5,884 bases of DNA from Fidelibacterota bacterium. GTDB taxonomy: Bacteria > Fidelibacterota > JAANXI01. How positions within the stretch are numbered: the first letter of the stretch is position 1; each line of letters opens with the position of its first letter. Positions 1 through 5,263 of the stretch are shown here, in pieces. Made by a program: the position numbers and the translations under genes. The DNA lies in NCBI GenBank assembly GCA_018263365.1, contig JAANXI010000063.1, forward strand, positions 1 through 5,884, read 5' to 3'. Below the pieces are notes generated by a model that was not told the DNA's origin, searched no databases, and saw nothing but the letters and a program-made list of their open reading frames with translations.

Positions 1-20
1 AAACCCAACTCCATCCCTGT

Positions 21-45
21 CCCTTCCTCTTCGCAAGAGGAAGGG
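21..45. repeat. perfect 11-bp stem hairpin, possible terminator
   Basis: The arms at 21-31 (CCCTTCCTCTT) and 35-45 (AAGAGGAAGGG) are exact reverse complements around a 3-nt CGC loop. The hairpin lies 64 nt past the stop of the thioredoxin gene, which is read toward it on the minus strand, so it could end that transcript. No T tract follows on the minus strand; on the plus strand CACAATTTT follows. It is therefore not a textbook intrinsic terminator for this operon and may instead be a dispersed palindromic element or an mRNA 3'-end stabiliser. Confidence 0.6.
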
Positions 46-109
46 CACAATTTTCACCTCTTATTCGAATGTGGTGAACAAATAAAATGTTAGCCCCCGG
101 CCTCCGTGA

Positions 110-664
110 TCAATCATCTGGGACGAGATTGGTGAGAATCTCTCTCACCTTTTCCTCATCTCCTTTTTCATAACCCTGATGAAAATACGACAGTTCTCCA
201 TCGGAATCTATAATCGCAAGTGACGGCAAGCGGGCGAGATTATCCGATCCAATCACGCCATATTTTTTAGCTACGACTCCGTACAGGTCCATCAGTACCG
301 GCAGGGTAAAATCCATCTCCTCCACAAATGCGGAGACCGTATCCGGCTTTTCGTTCACGTCTATCAGCATAATCTTTACGCCAGGGAATTCCTCCCGGAT
401 TTCGTGCAGTTTCGGGATCTCCGCCCGGCATGGAATGCACCAGGTCGCAAAAAAACTCAGCACCACCGGCTGCTTCATTCTGGGTTTTGCGCGGTCTCCT
501 ACGTGTCGACTCAGAAAGAACGGTTCCCCCTCCAGGGTTTTCAGGAAAAAGGTGGGCGCCTGTCTCGTTGAGTCAACCAGTGTGGAATCTGTTTGCGCCG
601 TTCCCGGTGATACGAGGAGCAAAAACAGGATAGTAATTGGGATGACTTTTGCAACCAATGACAT
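110..664 (-). CDS. exported TlpA/ResA-type thioredoxin-like protein
   Basis: This 184-aa protein is probably a periplasmic thiol-disulfide oxidoreductase. Residues 1-23 form a signal peptide: one Lys, a hydrophobic core at about 7-18, and a likely cut after GTA-23. The rest is one thioredoxin-fold domain of the AhpC-TSA/TlpA type. It shows the FFATWCIPC active site (Cys76, Cys79), the following RAEIPKL helix, a cis-Pro loop at LP147, and IIDSDGEL at 151-158 with a downstream Gly164, as in ResA/TlpA proteins. WCxPC thioredoxins of this type usually reduce disulfides in the envelope, for example in cytochrome c maturation. The ATG at 664 is chosen because the signal peptide starts exactly there; the longer in-frame form adds 27 polar residues that overlap the upstream gene. 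Only a weak GAAAG lies upstream. The stop of the UshA-like gene is 7 nt before this ATG, so translational coupling is likely. It ends in TGA. The natural partner is not identifiable from sequence alone. Confidence 0.93.
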   Translation of the reverse strand: MSLVAKVIPITILFLLLVSPGTAQTDSTLVDSTRQAPTFFLKTLEGEPFFLSRHVGDRAKPRMKQPVVLSFFATWCIPCRAEIPKLHEIREEFPGVKIMLIDVNEKPDTVSAFVEEMDFTLPVLMDLYGVVAKKYGVIGSDNLARLPSLAIIDSDGELSYFHQGYEKGDEEKVREILTNLVPDD

Positions 665-671
665 AACAGAT

Positions 672-1520
672 TTACTTTCGTGGATAAGTTTGGTGGTATC
701 GCTCAATCCATTTGGCGACTTCCGGATGGGCCCCAATAGTCTCATTCATAGGATGCAGTTGATAGGAGGTAATCTCAAAATCTCCATTACGCCTGGCAAA
801 GATAATTTCGCCGACATACTCCGCATTGCCGCCGGCCTGTTGGACGGCTACACCGTTAATTAAGTTGACCGTATCGATAACTGTCTGGGAGTGCCCTCCG
901 ATAATCAGCGTAATTTCGGGAAACTGCCGAGCATATTCAACGTCCTGTTCGTATCCGCTATGCGAGAGTAAAATCGCCAGCACCCCTTTTCCATTGATGT
1001 CTTGCACCCATTGCTCAATTTGTGGCAAGGGATCGTCGAACGGCAGTTCTTTGAACGTCCCATCAGCATAAAACCGGGTTGTGGCCGGATGCGCGACTGG
1101 CAGCACAGAAATCTTAGTATCCCCTCTCTCAATCAAAACCGGAGTACCCTGTTCCCTCACAATTCCAGTCGACGAAACATTGGCTTCGTTTCCAAACGCA
1201 ACATCCTGATCGCCGACATTAATCAGGTCATACGGGATCAGTGAAAAAATCCTGGTTACCAGCGATTTTTCTTCCTCCCGCATCCCGTGAAGAAAATTAT
1301 CGCCGTTATCCAACACAATGGTTTCGGGATATTGTTCTTTATACTTGGCAATATACTCCGCCCGCCGCTCCAGCGCCCCGTACGGAATATCCGGACAGTT
1401 ACAATTCTCTATTTTACCATTGGAGTTGCTGGTGAAGAGGATGTGGATCTGTTCTTCTGCATCAATTGATACAGGGAAAACCACCGCTACAATAATAATT
1501 AAGAAAAACCAGCGGGACAC
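672..1520 (-). CDS. exported UshA-like metallophosphoesterase-fold protein with CxC motif
   Basis: This 282-aa protein has an N-terminal signal peptide (SRWFFLIIIVAVVFP, likely cut near IDA-21) and then a single calcineurin-like 5'-nucleotidase domain. Family landmarks are present in order: HILFTSNSNG at 26-35 in place of the usual TNDxHG, DNGDNF at 71-76, NVGDQD at 101-106 in place of GNHE, LLSHSG at 184-189, and GGHSQT at 208-213. Asp74, His187, His210 and Gln212 fit UshA metal ligands, but the first Asp/His pair is Asn32/Asn34 and the catalytic His is Gln105, so ordinary nucleotidase activity is doubtful. After the first motif comes a C40-N-C42-P pair and then PYGALERRAEYI, a signature I associate with a distinct UshA-like subfamily found near redox proteins. 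Family UshA proteins carry an extra C-terminal domain of about 200 aa, absent here. The GTG start at 1520 is chosen because AGGAG lies 5 nt upstream; a TTG at 1541 has no such site. It ends in TAA, 7 nt before the thioredoxin gene, its probable operon partner. Confidence 0.85.
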   Translation of the reverse strand: MSRWFFLIIIVAVVFPVSIDAEEQIHILFTSNSNGKIENCNCPDIPYGALERRAEYIAKYKEQYPETIVLDNGDNFLHGMREEEKSLVTRIFSLIPYDLINVGDQDVAFGNEANVSSTGIVREQGTPVLIERGDTKISVLPVAHPATTRFYADGTFKELPFDDPLPQIEQWVQDINGKGVLAILLSHSGYEQDVEYARQFPEITLIIGGHSQTVIDTVNLINGVAVQQAGGNAEYVGEIIFARRNGDFEITSYQLHPMNETIGAHPEVAKWIERYHQTYPRK

Positions 1521-1525
1521 ATTCA

Positions 1526-1530
1526 CTCCT
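1526..1530 (-). promoter_or_regulatory. Shine-Dalgarno deciding the UshA-like start
   Basis: AGGAG on the minus strand is followed by TGAAT and then GTG at 1518-1520. The 5-nt spacing selects this GTG over the in-frame TTG 21 nt upstream and over the GTG that abuts the AGGAG itself. Confidence 0.75.
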
Positions 1531-1610
1531 GTCAGCGCCAACTACTTTACTGTATTTAACGGAAAATCAACTGAAGGTGCAAGGATTTATAGCCAACCAG
1601 GTTACATTTG

Positions 1611-1642
1611 TAAGTAGAAATACGGCTAAGGTAGCCTACTTA
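1611..1642. repeat. imperfect hairpin upstream of the UshA-like operon
   Basis: TAAGTA (1611-1616) pairs with TACTTA (1637-1642). Inside it GGCTA (1624-1628) pairs with TAGCC (1632-1636) around an AGG loop, leaving a 7-nt bulge on one side. It lies about 90 nt upstream of the UshA-like start, where a promoter or 5' leader would be. It could be an operator or leader stem-loop, or chance; nothing else supports a role. Confidence 0.35.
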
Positions 1643-1726
1643 ATAACAGTCCTCCGGCAGGGGGGCTTAATTTGAATCAGCGAATGTCTTCAGGCGGGCG
1701 CTGGAGGGTCTGGATTCTACCACGTC

Positions 1727-1758
1727 CCGCTTTAACCCGCGTTGCGGGCTTAAAGCGG
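1727..1758. repeat. palindromic repeat A (CCGCTTTAA type)
   Basis: CCGCTTTAA (1727-1735) pairs with TTAAAGCGG (1750-1758), and inside it CCCGC (1736-1740) pairs with GCGGG (1744-1748) around GTT. A single unpaired C at 1749 is the only irregularity, giving 14 paired bases per arm. The same design recurs at 2554-2589, which points to a dispersed REP-like element family. No T tract follows, so a simple intrinsic terminator role for the PEBP transcript is not shown, though it lies 68 nt beyond that gene's stop. Confidence 0.75.
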
Positions 1759-1792
1759 AATGACAAGAGGTTCCTGTAAATGGCTTGTGGGT

Positions 1793-1841
1793 ACTGCCAA
1801 CTGCCTATTGCCGAATGCCGACTGTCTACTGCCGACTGTAT
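1793..1841. repeat. seven-unit heptanucleotide array, ACTGCCG-like
   Basis: Seven uninterrupted 7-bp units are in perfect phase: ACTGCCA, ACTGCCT, ATTGCCG, AATGCCG, ACTGTCT, ACTGCCG, ACTGTAT. Each differs from ACTGCCG at 0 to 2 positions. The array overlaps the 3' end of the PEBP gene, whose last five codons and TAG stop lie within it. It resembles the degenerate heptameric short tandem repeats known in some cyanobacteria, but no claim of relationship is made. Confidence 0.85.
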
Positions 1842-2392
1842 TTCCCCACCAATTCACCTTTAGCCAGAATGTGGCCGTCCATCGCTTTTACGACGTCTGA
1901 TTTTCGGGTGTTGCTGTCGAGATTCAGTGTGGTGTCCAATGCGTAGATTTTGAAGAAGTACCGGTGCGTTCCGCCCGGGGGACACGGTCCGCCGTAGCCG
2001 TGGCTGCCAAAATCCGTTATGCCTTGAATCGCACCGTTTTCCAGTGTGGCTTCGGTTGACAGGTTTTCGTCCAGTGATGTCACCTCCGCAAGCAGATTGA
2101 ACAATACCCAGTGCACCCAGGTTTGCCCCGGCGCATCCGGGTCGTCGGCTATCAGTGCTAAAGATTCGGCACTGTCAGGAATTCCCGACCATGATAATGG
2201 CGGACTGACATCTTCACCATCACAGGTGTGCTTTACCGGGATCATTCCCCCTTGCTCAAATGCAGAACTTGTTAATTTGATACTCATCGTTTCTCCTCCT
2301 TTCGCGGAAGATTCTTTCTGAGCATTGCACGATACCGTTAATCCTGCTATGACCAGTATCGTAAGAATCCTGGTTAGAATTTTCGGGTTCAT
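1826..2392 (-). CDS. YbhB/YbcL-family PEBP (Raf kinase inhibitor-like) protein, exported form
   Basis: This 188-aa protein belongs to the phosphatidylethanolamine-binding protein fold. Family motifs are clear: HTCDGEDVSPPLSW at 55-68, the ligand-pocket DDPDAP at 83-88, VHWVLFN at 93-99, the GPCPPGGTHRY loop at 135-145 and a C-terminal ELVGKYSR. The cellular role of bacterial members is unsettled; ligand binding at the anion pocket is the family feature. Residues 1-21 are a signal peptide, and LTVSC at 18-22 could be a lipobox (Cys22), although Thr at -3 is not canonical, so plain periplasmic export is also possible. The ATG at 2392 is chosen because GGAGG lies 5 nt upstream; a TTG at 2404 sits inside that region. 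A second, stronger ribosome site precedes Met36, where the conserved domain begins. The TAG stop and last codons lie in a heptamer array, yet the C-terminus still matches the family. It appears monocistronic, flanked by repeats on both sides. Confidence 0.94.
   Translation of the reverse strand: MNPKILTRILTILVIAGLTVSCNAQKESSAKGGETMSIKLTSSAFEQGGMIPVKHTCDGEDVSPPLSWSGIPDSAESLALIADDPDAPGQTWVHWVLFNLLAEVTSLDENLSTEATLENGAIQGITDFGSHGYGGPCPPGGTHRYFFKIYALDTTLNLDSNTRKSDVVKAMDGHILAKGELVGKYSRQ
2295..2302 (-). promoter_or_regulatory. internal Shine-Dalgarno before PEBP Met36
   Basis: AAAGGAGG on the minus strand lies 7 nt before an in-frame ATG at 2285-2287 (Met36). It is the best ribosome binding site in the window. 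Initiation here would give a 153-residue protein without signal peptide, the usual size of cytoplasmic YbhB. The same bases encode K-G-G-E in the longer form, so it may partly reflect codon choice, but the match and spacing are ideal. Confidence 0.6.
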
Positions 2393-2397
2393 TGTGT

Positions 2398-2402
2398 CCT
2401 CC
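2398..2402 (-). promoter_or_regulatory. Shine-Dalgarno of the exported PEBP form
   Basis: GGAGG on the minus strand is followed by ACACA and the ATG at 2390-2392. The 5-nt spacing picks this ATG over the in-frame TTG at 2404, which lies immediately upstream of the GGAGG. Confidence 0.8.
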
Positions 2403-2423
2403 AATTATGAGGAGTGGTAAAGT

Positions 2424-2486
2424 GTTCAAGTTTTCAAGTATTCAGGTAAAAGCCGTGTTATTGTGTTTCTGTGTTATCGTGTTATA
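2424..2486. repeat. two arrays of phased 8-bp units
   Basis: The first array has three units: GTTCAAGT, TTTCAAGT and ATTCAGGT (2424-2447). After AAAAGCC (2448-2454) comes a second array of four units: GTGTTATT, GTGTTTCT, GTGTTATC and GTGTTATA (2455-2486). Both have an exact 8-bp period with no insertions. They lie about 30 nt upstream of the PEBP start, where its promoter would be expected. Confidence 0.8.
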
Positions 2487-2553
2487 GTTAAAATCGTCGA
2501 GTGTCGTGTGTCCACGGTATCCCGTCTCTAATTTTGAGTGCAATCGCTTTCTA

Positions 2554-2589
2554 CTCCGCTTAAACCCGTTTCTCGGACTTTAAGCGGAG
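2554..2589. repeat. palindromic repeat B (CCGCTTAAA type)
   Basis: CTCCGCTTAAA (2554-2564) and TTTAAGCGGAG (2579-2589) are perfect 11-bp reverse complements around a 14-nt loop carrying CCCG and TCGG. The arms and the CCCG/CGG interior match palindrome A at 1727-1758. It sits 36 nt past the stop of the oxidoreductase gene read toward it. It has no T tract, so a terminator role is possible but not shown. Confidence 0.75.
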
Positions 2590-2624
2590 ATAAAACGTTT
2601 ATACAATTATACCCTTATTCCCTT

Positions 2625-3563
2625 TTAAACTTTTAATACAATTTTCCCCTTCACGCCGCCCTGTTCCAACCGGCGATGGGCTTCGGCAACCTCTTCAAGT
2701 TTTGTTACCGAATCAATGACTGGCTTTACCTGATCCCGTTCAATTAGCGCCCGTAACCGATCCAAGACATACCGCTGCCGCTCAATAAATAGGAATTCTA
2801 CGGTCACATTCAGAATATTCGCCCGGCTCAAATCGGCAACCGTGCCAACGATGTTTACCATCCGTCCGTGCGATTTGATGACCTCCAGACTCCGGGACAT
2901 GGTATTGCCTCCGACGGTATCGAATACCAGATCCACACCGGCGCCTTCTGTTTTTTCTTCCACAACTTCTACAAAGTTTTCGGTCATGTAATTAATCGGT
3001 TCACCGCCCATCTCCAGCACCGTTTCTTCCATGTAATCGCTGCAGACGACGATCGTCCGCACGCCGGCTGCCACGGATATCTGTGCAGCGAGTGATCCAA
3101 CTCCGCCAGCACCATGGATCAGCACTGTGTTTCCGGTTTCGGCTACTCCGCGTGTAATGATGCCATCGTAAGCCGTGACACCTGCCAGTGGTATACTGGC
3201 CGCTTCCTCATGGGACAGGTTTTCTGGCTTCCGGGCAACGATGGACTCATCCGCGATATGATACTCAGCATAACTTCCCTGTCCTTCGAAAATCTCCGGG
3301 GTGTAAAATACCTCATCGCCGACCTGAAAATCCTCAACTCCATCACCAATGGCCTCTATCACTCCGGAAACGTCATATCCGATAATCGCCGGCGGATTCA
3401 CACCTGCCCATGAGCCGGATTGGCGAATTTTATAATCCACGGGATTGACTGATGTGGCGTGGACTTTCACCAATACATCGTTGGGACCCGGTTTTGGGGT
3501 TTCCCATTCCTGTTCTTCAAATACGTCTGGCCCGCCGAATTCAGTAATTGCTTGTACACGCAT
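2625..3563 (-). CDS. zinc-independent MDR oxidoreductase, quinone oxidoreductase-like
   Basis: This 312-aa cytoplasmic protein is a medium-chain dehydrogenase/reductase of the NAD(P)H:quinone reductase branch. The N-terminal GroES-like domain (about 1-125) has VHATSVNPVDYKIR at 34-47, IGYDVSGVIEAIG at 61-73 and VGDEVF at 81-86. The Rossmann domain (about 126-255) has HGAGGVGSLAAQ at 150-161 and VDLVFDTVGG around 211-220. The C-terminus ends KGKIVLKV as usual for the family. The catalytic Cys/His and the four-Cys structural zinc site of true alcohol dehydrogenases are absent. Likely chemistry is NAD(P)H-dependent reduction of quinones or enones; the substrate cannot be read from sequence. Length is normal. 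GGGAGG lies 10 nt before the ATG at 3563. It is divergent from the carboxylase-like gene, sharing a 168-bp spacer, and ends in TAA. It looks monocistronic. Confidence 0.93.
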   Translation of the reverse strand: MRVQAITEFGGPDVFEEQEWETPKPGPNDVLVKVHATSVNPVDYKIRQSGSWAGVNPPAIIGYDVSGVIEAIGDGVEDFQVGDEVFYTPEIFEGQGSYAEYHIADESIVARKPENLSHEEAASIPLAGVTAYDGIITRGVAETGNTVLIHGAGGVGSLAAQISVAAGVRTIVVCSDYMEETVLEMGGEPINYMTENFVEVVEEKTEGAGVDLVFDTVGGNTMSRSLEVIKSHGRMVNIVGTVADLSRANILNVTVEFLFIERQRYVLDRLRALIERDQVKPVIDSVTKLEEVAEAHRRLEQGGVKGKIVLKV

Positions 3564-3596
3564 AAATTATGAACCTCCCGTTTTCTCTTCAAATCT

Positions 3597-3623
3597 ATTG
3601 TAAGAGTAACACTGAATTGTCAC
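3597..3623 (-). promoter_or_regulatory. candidate promoter of the MDR oxidoreductase
   Basis: On the minus strand TACAAT (plus 3597-3602, 5 of 6 with TATAAT) is preceded by GTGACA (plus 3618-3623, 5 of 6 with TTGACA) at a 15-bp spacer, shorter than the ideal 17. Transcription would begin near 3590, leaving a short leader of about 27 nt that includes the GGGAGG site. No equally good plus-strand promoter is visible for the divergent gene. Confidence 0.35.
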
Positions 3624-3731
3624 TTTTTCAAACTTGCGCGGCTAACAAAATCGTTGATTTCCATAGTGAAACCTGCTAACCTTTGCCCTCCAATTTTTCG
3701 TGAATATGCAATTTCACAAACACATTTTTCA

Positions 3732-5084
3732 ATGAAATACCAATCGATTCGAGAAAAACTGTTCGCCCCGGTTGATATAGCCAGCCTGGCCTACTTTCGC
3801 ATTGCATTCGGCGCGATTATGCTGTGGGAGGTCTGGCGCTATTTCGATCACGGCTGGATTGCACGATACTGGATAGCGCCGGACTTTCATTTCAAATATT
3901 TCGGGTTTGGATGGGTGCATCCCTGGCCCGGTATTGGGATGTACATTCACTTTATCGTCATGGGCATTCTTGCCGTACTCATGATGGTGGGATTGTACTA
4001 CCGTCTATCGGCGATTCTCTTTTTCCTCGGATTCACCTATGTATTCCTGCTGGACCAGATGACCTACCTGAATCACTTTTACCTGATTTCCCTGATCAGT
4101 TTCCTGATGATATTCGTCCCAGCGCATCGGGCATTTTCTCTGGATGTCAAATGGCGGAATATCACCTCCTTGCAAACGGCGCCGGCGTGGATGCTCTGGA
4201 TTTTGCGGTTCCAGATCGGCGCGGCGTACTTTTTCGGAGGCATCGCTAAGCTAAACCGGGACTGGCTCCGGTGTGAACCATTTCGCACATGGCTTTCCTG
4301 GCGGACTGACTTTCCACTCCTTGGCGAATTCTTTACCGACGAATGGATGGTCTACTGCATGAATTACGGCGGCATGTTGTTTGACTTGCTTGTCGTTCCG
4401 TTTTTACTCTGGAAGCGCACCCGAATACCAGCGTTCCTGGTTGCCGTTCTGTTTCATCTGATGAACGCCCGGATGTTTAGCATTGGGATTTTCCCGTGGT
4501 TCATGATTGCTGCAACTGCAATCTTTTTTGACCCTTCCTGGCCGCGCAACTTTTTTGGGAGAAGTAAGGGCGCCAAAACCCTGGCTGACGATTCGTTGAT
4601 AACACCACAACGTTCCCAGCGATGGATCATCATTGGAATGATCATTTATATTTCGGTGCAACTCCTTGTTCCACTGCGGCACTTTTTATATCCGGGATAT
4701 GTGAGCTGGACGGAAGAAGGCCATCGGTTCGCCTGGCACATGAAACTCCGGGACAAAGATGCGGACGTCTCTTTTTTACTCGCTAACCCGAAAACAGGTG
4801 AACAGTGGTATGTTCATCCTCACGAATATTTAAGTAATCGGCAGGTTGACGAAATGCCCTCCCGTCCGGATATGATTCTCCAGTTCGCTCATTATCTTGA
4901 GGACATTTATCAAAAGAAAGGAATCCGGGATATCAGCGTGAAAGCACGGGCCCGGGCCTCACTGAACGGCCGGCCTGAACAATGGCTGCTCGATCCGGAT
5001 ATCGACCTGACGCAGGTGAATCGAACGCTCGCGCCCGCAGATTGGATAGTGCCGTTGAAGGTGCCTTATCCACCTGCACCGTAA
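3732..5084 (+). CDS. vitamin K-dependent gamma-carboxylase homologue (HTTM domain membrane protein)
   Basis: This 450-aa integral membrane protein resembles animal GGCX along nearly its whole length. Hydrophobic segments lie at about 18-38, 68-88, 92-108, 114-130, 152-172, 213-228, 232-246, 250-267 and 298-315; a hydrophilic domain follows. Conserved landmarks: YLNHFYLISLI at 112-122, whose Asn114-His115 matches NH at human His160; GGIAKLNRDW at 169-178, whose Lys173 matches the catalytic base Lys218; FHLMNARMFSIGIFPW at 241-256; DPSWPR at 267-272; and, near the C-terminus, ASLNGRPEQWLLDPDIDL, like the animal NDRFQQRIFDPRVD stretch. The two catalytic residues are thus kept. Animal enzymes carboxylate Glu using reduced vitamin K; bacterial substrates are largely unknown, and menaquinol is a plausible cofactor. 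The Cys pair forming the human disulfide is not evident. The ATG at 3732 begins the conserved N-terminus; a TTG at 3654 would add 26 residues without homology. No Shine-Dalgarno is visible. It stands alone, with no obvious substrate gene here. Confidence 0.92.
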   Translation: MKYQSIREKLFAPVDIASLAYFRIAFGAIMLWEVWRYFDHGWIARYWIAPDFHFKYFGFGWVHPWPGIGMYIHFIVMGILAVLMMVGLYYRLSAILFFLGFTYVFLLDQMTYLNHFYLISLISFLMIFVPAHRAFSLDVKWRNITSLQTAPAWMLWILRFQIGAAYFFGGIAKLNRDWLRCEPFRTWLSWRTDFPLLGEFFTDEWMVYCMNYGGMLFDLLVVPFLLWKRTRIPAFLVAVLFHLMNARMFSIGIFPWFMIAATAIFFDPSWPRNFFGRSKGAKTLADDSLITPQRSQRWIIIGMIIYISVQLLVPLRHFLYPGYVSWTEEGHRFAWHMKLRDKDADVSFLLANPKTGEQWYVHPHEYLSNRQVDEMPSRPDMILQFAHYLEDIYQKKGIRDISVKARARASLNGRPEQWLLDPDIDLTQVNRTLAPADWIVPLKVPYPPAP

Positions 5085-5104
5085 ATTGCCGTTCTGTAAA
5101 TGTG

Positions 5105-5254
5105 TTAACCGCAGTTTGGACAGACGCCGTGTTCGACATTAATCTGGGATTTTTCTCTCAGGAACGTCTCCAGTTCTTCCCAGGTCCCATTGCTGGTTTG
5201 AACCCGGTTGCAGGTTTGGCATATCTGAACTAAGCCCTGAAAGGATTTCAAATC
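5105..5254 (-). pseudogene. Cys4 C-terminal tail in frame behind the TAG of the PAS gene
   Basis: Reading past the TAG at 5255-5257 in the same frame gives 49 more residues ending at TAA 5105-5107. They match the tail found at the end of many PAS and response-regulator proteins (family form about ICASCKKIRDDKGYWNQIE...HGICPEC): here ICQTCNRVQTSNGTWEELE, then HGVCPNCG. The CxxC pairs suggest a metal-binding ribbon. The alignment continues without gap across the stop (LQGAL-stop-DLKSFQGLVQIC against family LQEALAEVKTLRGLLPIC), so a single sense-to-TAG change in the linker explains it; AAG or CAG to TAG would each suffice. No start codon or ribosome site serves this piece alone. It is either a decaying remnant, a readthrough extension, or a sequencing error. 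The 3' end lies 20 nt from the convergent carboxylase-like gene. Confidence 0.78.
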
Positions 5255-5263
5255 CTAAAGGGC
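5234..5263 (-). repeat. hairpin over the TAG stop of the PAS gene
   Basis: On the minus strand AGGATTT and AAATCCT pair around a single G (in practice a 3- to 5-nt loop), extended past a small internal bulge by GCCCT with AGGGC. The TAG stop codon lies in the ascending arm. It may be a transcript end structure, but there is no T tract. Confidence 0.6.

Larger units (their letters stand above)
1521..1825. other. 305-bp intergenic region with hairpin, palindrome and heptamer array
   Basis: No convincing coding frame is seen. Reading up in coordinate it holds: the ribosome binding site of the UshA-like gene; a weak minus-strand promoter candidate (TTGCAC at 1577-1582, 18 nt, TAAATA at 1553-1558; only about half the consensus bases match); an imperfect hairpin at 1611-1642 (TAAGTA pairs with TACTTA, inner GGCTA with TAGCC around AGG); an undistinguished GC-rich stretch at 1650-1720; the palindrome at 1727-1758; and the start of the heptamer array at 1793. 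The promoter for the two genes at 110-1520 must lie here unless they are read through from the PEBP gene. Confidence 0.6.

Noticed and set aside
665..745. A longer thioredoxin start 27 codons upstream of the ATG at 664.
   Set aside because: The extension overlaps the end of the UshA-like gene and would place polar residues before a clear signal peptide.
435..863. A 142-codon plus-strand open frame.
   Set aside because: It lies opposite two well-supported minus-strand genes and shows no family motif.
672..1520. A SoxB thiosulfohydrolase assignment for the UshA-like protein.
   Set aside because: SoxB is about twice as long and keeps its dimanganese ligands; here the first ligand pair is Asn/Asn and no other sox gene is present.
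2424..2486. A CRISPR array.
   Set aside because: The units are 8 bp without spacers, and no cas gene is nearby.
2625..3563. A zinc-dependent alcohol dehydrogenase assignment.
   Set aside because: The catalytic zinc Cys/His and the four-Cys structural zinc loop are absent, so it belongs with the quinone oxidoreductase-like branch.
3654..3731. A TTG start adding 26 residues to the carboxylase-like protein.
   Set aside because: The extension has no resemblance to the family N-terminus, and MKYQSIREKLFAPVD at 3732 starts where relatives start.
4982..5233. An 83-codon plus-strand open frame across the end of the carboxylase-like gene.
   Set aside because: It overlaps the conserved C-terminus of that gene and the antisense of the Cys4 tail, with no domain of its own.
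5255..5257. Genome-wide reassignment of TAG as a sense codon.
   Set aside because: The PEBP gene ends at TAG exactly where its family ends, so TAG acts as a normal stop in this genome.
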